Source of the DNA: Bacteroidales bacterium UBA4318 | GTDB taxonomy: Bacteria; Bacteroidota; Bacteroidia; Bacteroidales; UBA932 | Reading direction: 5' to 3' | NCBI GenBank assembly: GCA_002393895.1 | Contig: DGUE01000058.1 | Coordinates: forward strand, 1-9,821 | DNA: 9,821 nt | Shown here: piece by piece, positions 6,441 through 9,821 of the stretch | Numbering within the stretch: the stretch's first letter is position 1 | Layout of the letters: each line of letters opens with the position of its first letter | Notes under the pieces: model-generated | Told to the model about the DNA's origin: nothing | Databases searched by the model: none | The model's input: only the letters and a program-made list of their open reading frames with translations | Position numbers and translations under genes: made by a program

Positions 6441-6491
6441 GATCTGGTTATTTAGATTTATTATTAGTACATTCTATTACAAAAGCGACTA

Positions 6492-6522
6492 CAAAGATAC
6501 TAATTATTTTGATTCTTCCAAA
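6492..6522 (-). promoter_or_regulatory. acpP promoter (near-ideal Bacteroidota consensus)
   Basis: Read leftward there is TTTG at 6522-6519, a 19-base spacer and TATCTTTG at 6499-6492. Both elements match TTTG/TAnnTTTG exactly with consensus spacing. Transcription would begin near 6485, giving an A/T-rich leader of about 45 bases without a Shine-Dalgarno sequence. The -33 element lies inside the last codons of pnuC. Confidence 0.85.
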
Positions 6523-7247
6523 ACCGGCTCTTTCTCGCTGAGTTTCAGCCAGATACGTATGGCGTTCAAGCCGTTCAGGAGGTAGAAGCTGTACTTTATG
6601 AGCTGCACCACGGTGTAGCTGGAACCCTCTCCGGAACCGAGCACTATGATCCACAGGATAATGGATGTGATATTGACCAGAGTCCACAGGTACCACTGGT
6701 CCAGATAAGCCATCGTCATCAGCACAAGCGCCACTATGTTTGCGGTGGTCACGGCGCTGTCGAAAGCCATCTTAGCCCAGACTATGTCGCCCTGATAACG
6801 GGCGATCAGCCATGCGATGGCAAGCACCGCCGCGTACACTGCCGCGAAGAGGACCGCCACGTTGAGCCATCCTCTGGCAGGTAGCCTGCGGGCCTTTACG
6901 GCCTGCTTGGCCGTAGCTCCGCGCCTGCGCCACTGGTAGAAACCTATGAACTCCATGGGCAGGAAATAGAAAACGTGCAGCCCGAGGGTCATAGGCACAT
7001 TCTGGTCCAGAAGCGTATATGAATAGATTAGCACGTCCACCAATCCGAACACGAAGGTGAGTATGTTGCCGTTGGCACTCAGCACCACGCTGATCACCCC
7101 CATGATGGCACCCACCGCCGAAAGGATGGTCAGCGCCACCCTGGCGTCGGGTTTCTGGAGGTTGAGTATGCACGCCACCGTCACGCAGATTATCATCCCC
7201 GTGAGCAGGAAGGCATTGAAAACCTTATTGAATGTCTTTTCGTTCAT
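6504..7247 (-). CDS. pnuC: PnuC-family vitamin/nucleoside transporter
   Basis: PnuC proteins are inner-membrane facilitators that take up nicotinamide riboside for NAD synthesis; relatives carry thiamine or riboflavin. The 247-residue protein is of family length (E. coli 239) and largely hydrophobic, with segments at about 13-30, 38-57, 62-80, 88-104, 128-149, 165-181 and 184-203. The family signature W-x-x-W-x-x-x-N is present as W185, W188 and N192 in YLDQWYLWTLVNITS. No vitamin-salvage gene such as a thiamine kinase or NadR lies beside it, so the cargo cannot be fixed from context; nicotinamide riboside is the default. Its start overlaps the end of uvrC by 23 bp, implying cotranscription and perhaps translational coupling. 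No terminator is seen after it, so transcripts may run into acpP. Confidence 0.9.
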   Translation of the reverse strand: MNEKTFNKVFNAFLLTGMIICVTVACILNLQKPDARVALTILSAVGAIMGVISVVLSANGNILTFVFGLVDVLIYSYTLLDQNVPMTLGLHVFYFLPMEFIGFYQWRRRGATAKQAVKARRLPARGWLNVAVLFAAVYAAVLAIAWLIARYQGDIVWAKMAFDSAVTTANIVALVLMTMAYLDQWYLWTLVNITSIILWIIVLGSGEGSSYTVVQLIKYSFYLLNGLNAIRIWLKLSEKEPVLEESK

Positions 7248-9033
7248 TGGTAAGTTCGTTTAAAATCCGCCCGGCAAGTTTCGGGCCCACAAATGTAGCC
7301 AAATCTTCCGGATCTGCAGCAGCAATCCGCGCAACGGATCCGTAGTGAAGCAGCAGGCGTTCTTCGGTCTGTTTGCCCACACCTTTTATAGAAGTCAGGG
7401 CAGACTGGATAGCAGCCTTGCTCCGGAGCGAGCGGTGGAAGGTGATGCCGAAGCGGTGCGCCTCGTCCCGGATATGCTGCAGCAGCTTCAGCGCTTGGGA
7501 GTTGCGGTCTATGAACAGCGGATACGGATCCCCCACGCGTATTACTTCCTCCAGCCTCTTTGCAAGACCTACCACTGTGAGCTTATCGGTGAGGCCGAGC
7601 TCCGCCAGGGCCTGCCAGGCGAACTCCAGCTGGCCTTTTCCACCATCGATCACTATCAACTGCGGCAGATCCTCCGGTGCTTCTTCCAGCATGCGGGAAT
7701 AGCGGCGGTTCACAACCTCCTTCATGGAGGCATAGTCGTTGGCGCCGACCACCGTCTTGATTTTGAACTTGCGGTAATCCTTCTTGGACGGACGTCCGTC
7801 CCGGAACACCACACAGCTCGCAACCGGATTGGTGCCCTGGATGTTGGAGTTGTCGAAACACTCCATATGCACCGGCAGTTCGTTCATTCCCAGGGCCTTG
7901 CGGAGTTCTTCCAGAACGCTCCGGCGGAATTCGTCCGGATCGGTGTGCTCTCGCTGTTTGAGGGTGTTGAAGTGATACTCGCGGGCATTCTTCGCCGCCA
8001 GCTCCAGCAGGGAGAGCTTGTCTCCCTTCACCGGCACGGTGTATTTCACTTCCGGCATCGGCACGTCCGGGAGGAAGGGCACCACCAGCTCCCTGGAAAG
8101 GGTGCCGAATTTACTTTCTATCTCTGCGATGAATTCGCTGAGCACCGCTGCCTGCTCCTCTTCGATATTCATCCTGAAACCGAGGTTCAGGCTCTGCACG
8201 ATGGCACCGCCACGGATACGGAGGAAGCTGCCAAACGCATCCGGCCCGTCGAATACCAGGGCGAACACATCCGCTTCCAGATCCCGGACGGAGCTCACGA
8301 TGCTGCGGGAATAATGGGCCTGAAGGGCGTCGATGCGGTCTTTCCACACCTGGGCCTGCTCAAAGTCCAGGGCATCCGCAGCCGCGTGCATCCGCCCCTC
8401 ATACTCCTTCACTATCGCCCCGACTCCGCCCTTGAGAAGGGTTACTATCTCCTCCACCCAGCCTTGATACTCGTCGGTGGATACCGCGCCTATGCAGCAG
8501 CCTTTGCAGCGGCCTATGTGGAATTCCAGGCAGGGACGTATCTTCTTCCGGAGGATGGTCTCGGAATCTATCTTGTGCCGGCAGTTGCGGAGAGGGTAGG
8601 TCTTTTCGAAGAACTCCAGCAGGTAGCGCGCGTGCATCACTGTGCTGTAGGGCCCGAAATAGCGGGAACCGTTCTTCTCGAGGCGGCGGGTAAGGAACAC
8701 CCTGGGATAGGGCTCGGATGTGACGCATATCCAGGGATAGGTCTTGGAGTCCTTCAGGAGGATGTTGTAGCGGGGTTTGTACTGCTTGATCAGATTGTTC
8801 TCGAGAAGCAAGGCGTCGGCTTCGGTGTCCACTACGCTGTACTGAAGGTCCGCAATCTTGCTGACCAGGATGCGGGTCTTGGTGTTAAGCCTTTCCGGAG
8901 GCACGAAGTACTGGGCAACGCGCTTGTGCAGGTCCTTTGCCTTGCCCACATATATAACTTCCCCGTCGGCGTTGTAGTAGCGGTACACGCCGGGGCTGTG
9001 GGGCAGAAGGCCTATTTTCTCGCGGACATCCAT
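7225..9033 (-). CDS. uvrC: UvrABC system protein C (excinuclease subunit)
   Basis: UvrC makes both incisions around DNA damage bound by UvrB in nucleotide excision repair. The 602-residue protein is full length. It has an N-terminal GIY-YIG nuclease (residues 10-95: GVYRYY, IYVGKAKDL, R38, E78) for the 3' cut. Then come the Cys cluster C151, C168, C176 and C180 (PCLEFHIGRCKGCC), with the spacing known to hold an iron-sulfur cluster in E. coli UvrC, and a UVR/UvrB-binding helix pair at about 205-240. The RNase H-like nuclease follows (CFDNSNIQGT with D394, VIDGGKGQLE with D463, IRDEAHRFGITFHR at 521-534) for the 5' cut, then a helix-hairpin-helix end (LTSIKGVGKQTEERLL). The ATG at 9033 lies only 7 bases beyond a -7 promoter box, so the mRNA may be almost leaderless; no other in-frame ATG precedes the GIY motif. 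It is cotranscribed with pnuC. Confidence 0.97.
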   Translation of the reverse strand: MDVREKIGLLPHSPGVYRYYNADGEVIYVGKAKDLHKRVAQYFVPPERLNTKTRILVSKIADLQYSVVDTEADALLLENNLIKQYKPRYNILLKDSKTYPWICVTSEPYPRVFLTRRLEKNGSRYFGPYSTVMHARYLLEFFEKTYPLRNCRHKIDSETILRKKIRPCLEFHIGRCKGCCIGAVSTDEYQGWVEEIVTLLKGGVGAIVKEYEGRMHAAADALDFEQAQVWKDRIDALQAHYSRSIVSSVRDLEADVFALVFDGPDAFGSFLRIRGGAIVQSLNLGFRMNIEEEQAAVLSEFIAEIESKFGTLSRELVVPFLPDVPMPEVKYTVPVKGDKLSLLELAAKNAREYHFNTLKQREHTDPDEFRRSVLEELRKALGMNELPVHMECFDNSNIQGTNPVASCVVFRDGRPSKKDYRKFKIKTVVGANDYASMKEVVNRRYSRMLEEAPEDLPQLIVIDGGKGQLEFAWQALAELGLTDKLTVVGLAKRLEEVIRVGDPYPLFIDRNSQALKLLQHIRDEAHRFGITFHRSLRSKAAIQSALTSIKGVGKQTEERLLLHYGSVARIAAADPEDLATFVGPKLAGRILNELTNERKDIQ

Positions 9034-9040
9034 ACGGACA

Positions 9041-9048
9041 CAAAGATA
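9041..9048 (-). promoter_or_regulatory. uvrC promoter -7 element
   Basis: Read leftward, 9048-9041 is TATCTTTG, identical to the boxes before ftsX and acpP. No TTTG -33 element is found at the expected 19-21 bases upstream, which falls in the rpsC terminator hairpin. Only 7 bases separate it from the uvrC ATG. Confidence 0.55.
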
Positions 9049-9050
9049 AT

Positions 9051-9082
9051 AAAAAAGGCCCGACGCTCTGCATCGGGCCTTT
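9051..9082 (-). terminator. Rho-independent terminator of the rpsC transcript
   Basis: Read leftward, AAAGGCCCGA (9082-9073) pairs with TCGGGCCTTT (9063-9054), a 10-bp stem that extends inward through TGC/GCG (one T-G wobble) to a loop AGA. A run of six T (9056-9051) follows. It begins 17 bases after the rpsC stop codon. It is a strong, well-formed terminator. Confidence 0.92.
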
Positions 9083-9099
9083 CATTATGAACTCGGGGA

Positions 9100-9821
9100 T
9101 TACTTCGCTTCCCTGCGTCCGCCACGACGGTCTCCGTCGCGACGTCCACCACGGCGCTCTCCGCGTCCGCCACTGCGCTGGCCGGCGGCCTGTGCATTGG
9201 CTGCTGCGAGAGCGGCGGGGGTCAGATCCTGCCTGCCATACTTCTCACCGTTGCAGATCCAGACCTTGATACCCATGGTACCCATCTGGGTGCGGGCAAC
9301 TGCAAGAGCATAGTCGATATCGGCACGGAAGGTGTGCAGAGGGGTCCTTCCCTCTTTGAACATTTCGCTGCGGGCGATTTCAGCACCACCCACGCGGCCT
9401 GCGATCTGAACCTTGATACCCTCGGCACCAACGCGCATTGCATTGGCGATGGCCATCTTGATGGCGCGCCTGTAGGATACACGGCCTTCGATCTGACGGG
9501 CAATGGAGTCGGACACGATGCGGGCATCAACCTCGGGGCGCTTCACCTCATAGATGTTGATCTGCACCTCTTTGCTGGTGACCTTCTTCAGCTCTTCCTT
9601 GAGTTTGTCGACCTCGGTGCCGCCTTTGCCGATGATGAAACCGGGACGGGCTGCATAGATGGTGACAGTGATGAGCTTGAGGGTACGCTCGATGACGATC
9701 CTGCTGAGGCCGGCTTTTGCAAGACGGTTGCCCAGGTACTTGCGGATCTCGAAGTCTTCGGCGATCTTCTCTGCGTAGTTACCACCACACCAGTTGGAAT
9801 CCCAACCACGGGTGATACCGA
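9100..9821 (-). CDS. rpsC: 30S ribosomal protein S3 (N-terminus outside window)
   Basis: S3 belongs to the head of the small ribosomal subunit, lines the mRNA entry channel and contributes to mRNA unwinding. The frame is open from the stop at 9100-9102 to the window edge, giving 239 residues; it begins [10 protein letters not shown], so only about 12 residues (typically MGQKVNPIxNRL) are missing. The KH domain carries [10 protein letters not shown], followed by [14 protein letters not shown]. The C-terminal domain shows [31 protein letters not shown], in segments typical of the family, and the end motif [15 protein letters not shown]. The tail is an Ala/Gln linker and then about 24 residues rich in Arg and Gly. 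A GTG at 9565-9567 lies inside the gene and is not a start. A terminator follows directly, whereas rplP normally follows rpsC. Confidence 0.97.
   Translation of the reverse strand, partial: GITRGWDSNWCGGNYAEKIAEDFEIRKYLGNRLAKAGLSRIVIERTLKLITVTIYAARPGFIIGKGGTEVDKLKEELKKVTSKEVQINIYEVKRPEVDARIVSDSIARQIEGRVSYRRAIKMAIANAMRVGAEGIKVQIAGRVGGAEIARSEMFKEGRTPLHTFRADIDYALAVARTQMGTMGIKVWICNGEKYGRQDLTPAALAAANAQAAGQRSGGRGERRGGRRDGDRRGGRREAK

Noticed and set aside
7345..9090. A 581-codon open frame on the + strand across almost the whole of uvrC
   Set aside because: It is antisense to a complete UvrC with all domains. Its translation is rich in His, Gly and Val with no recognisable domain, as expected for the complement of a GC-rich gene.
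9565..9567. GTG as start of a short S3-like protein
   Set aside because: The frame continues upstream with clear S3 sequence including the KH motif [10 protein letters not shown].
9588..9809. Separate 73-codon frame on the - strand at the window edge
   Set aside because: It lies within the rpsC coding region in a different frame.
1..9821. Possible mobile element, defence or CRISPR region
   Set aside because: No transposase, integrase, terminal inverted repeats, spaced repeats, tRNA target or defence-type domain is seen; all recognised genes are core housekeeping or phylum-typical.

Overview
The window reads as a chromosomal housekeeping segment of a member of the Bacteroidota, most likely order Bacteroidales, with a fairly high GC content. 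Four lines of evidence support this. There is a DUF3098 protein between ftsX and uppP and a DUF4270 lipoprotein next to a glycogen-synthase-like protein; as far as I know both arrangements are specific to this phylum. There are TAnnTTTG promoter elements, the -7 box of the Bacteroidota primary sigma factor. Strong Shine-Dalgarno sequences are lacking. Genus cannot be told from the sequence.

Layout, left to right. At 1-354 (+) is the 3' end of an unrecognised gene. It meets, tail to tail with a shared TTAA, a leftward operon read from 3037 down to 351: ftsX, a DUF3098 membrane protein, uppP (undecaprenyl-diphosphate phosphatase) and an LpxH-like UDP-2,3-diacylglucosamine hydrolase. All four genes concern the envelope: division and peptidoglycan hydrolase control, lipid-carrier recycling and lipid A synthesis. 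A compact divergent promoter region at about 3038-3123 separates this operon from a rightward one: a short glycogen/starch-synthase-like protein, a DUF4270 lipoprotein with a Gly/Tyr tandem repeat, and a TlpA-like thioredoxin lipoprotein. A 13-bp-stem hairpin at 6142-6171 ends that operon and also serves the convergent acpP gene.

The right part is all leftward. acpP (6189-6440) has its own, nearly ideal promoter embedded in the end of pnuC. pnuC (6504-7247) overlaps the end of uvrC (7225-9033) by 23 bp. uvrC is preceded by a 66-bp gap in which the terminator of the ribosomal protein gene rpsC (9100 to beyond 9821) runs directly into the uvrC promoter.

The window holds no mobile element, CRISPR array, tRNA, rRNA or clear defence system, and I do not see a convincing new multi-gene system. 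The points that merit a second look are: rpsC ending in a terminator where rplP would normally follow; the GT5-like protein, which has only an N-terminal domain and a degraded sugar-nucleotide motif, sitting with two lipoproteins; the exact GGYGGYGY duplication in the DUF4270 protein; the palindrome between the two divergent promoters; and the fused terminator/promoter that would give a nearly leaderless uvrC mRNA.
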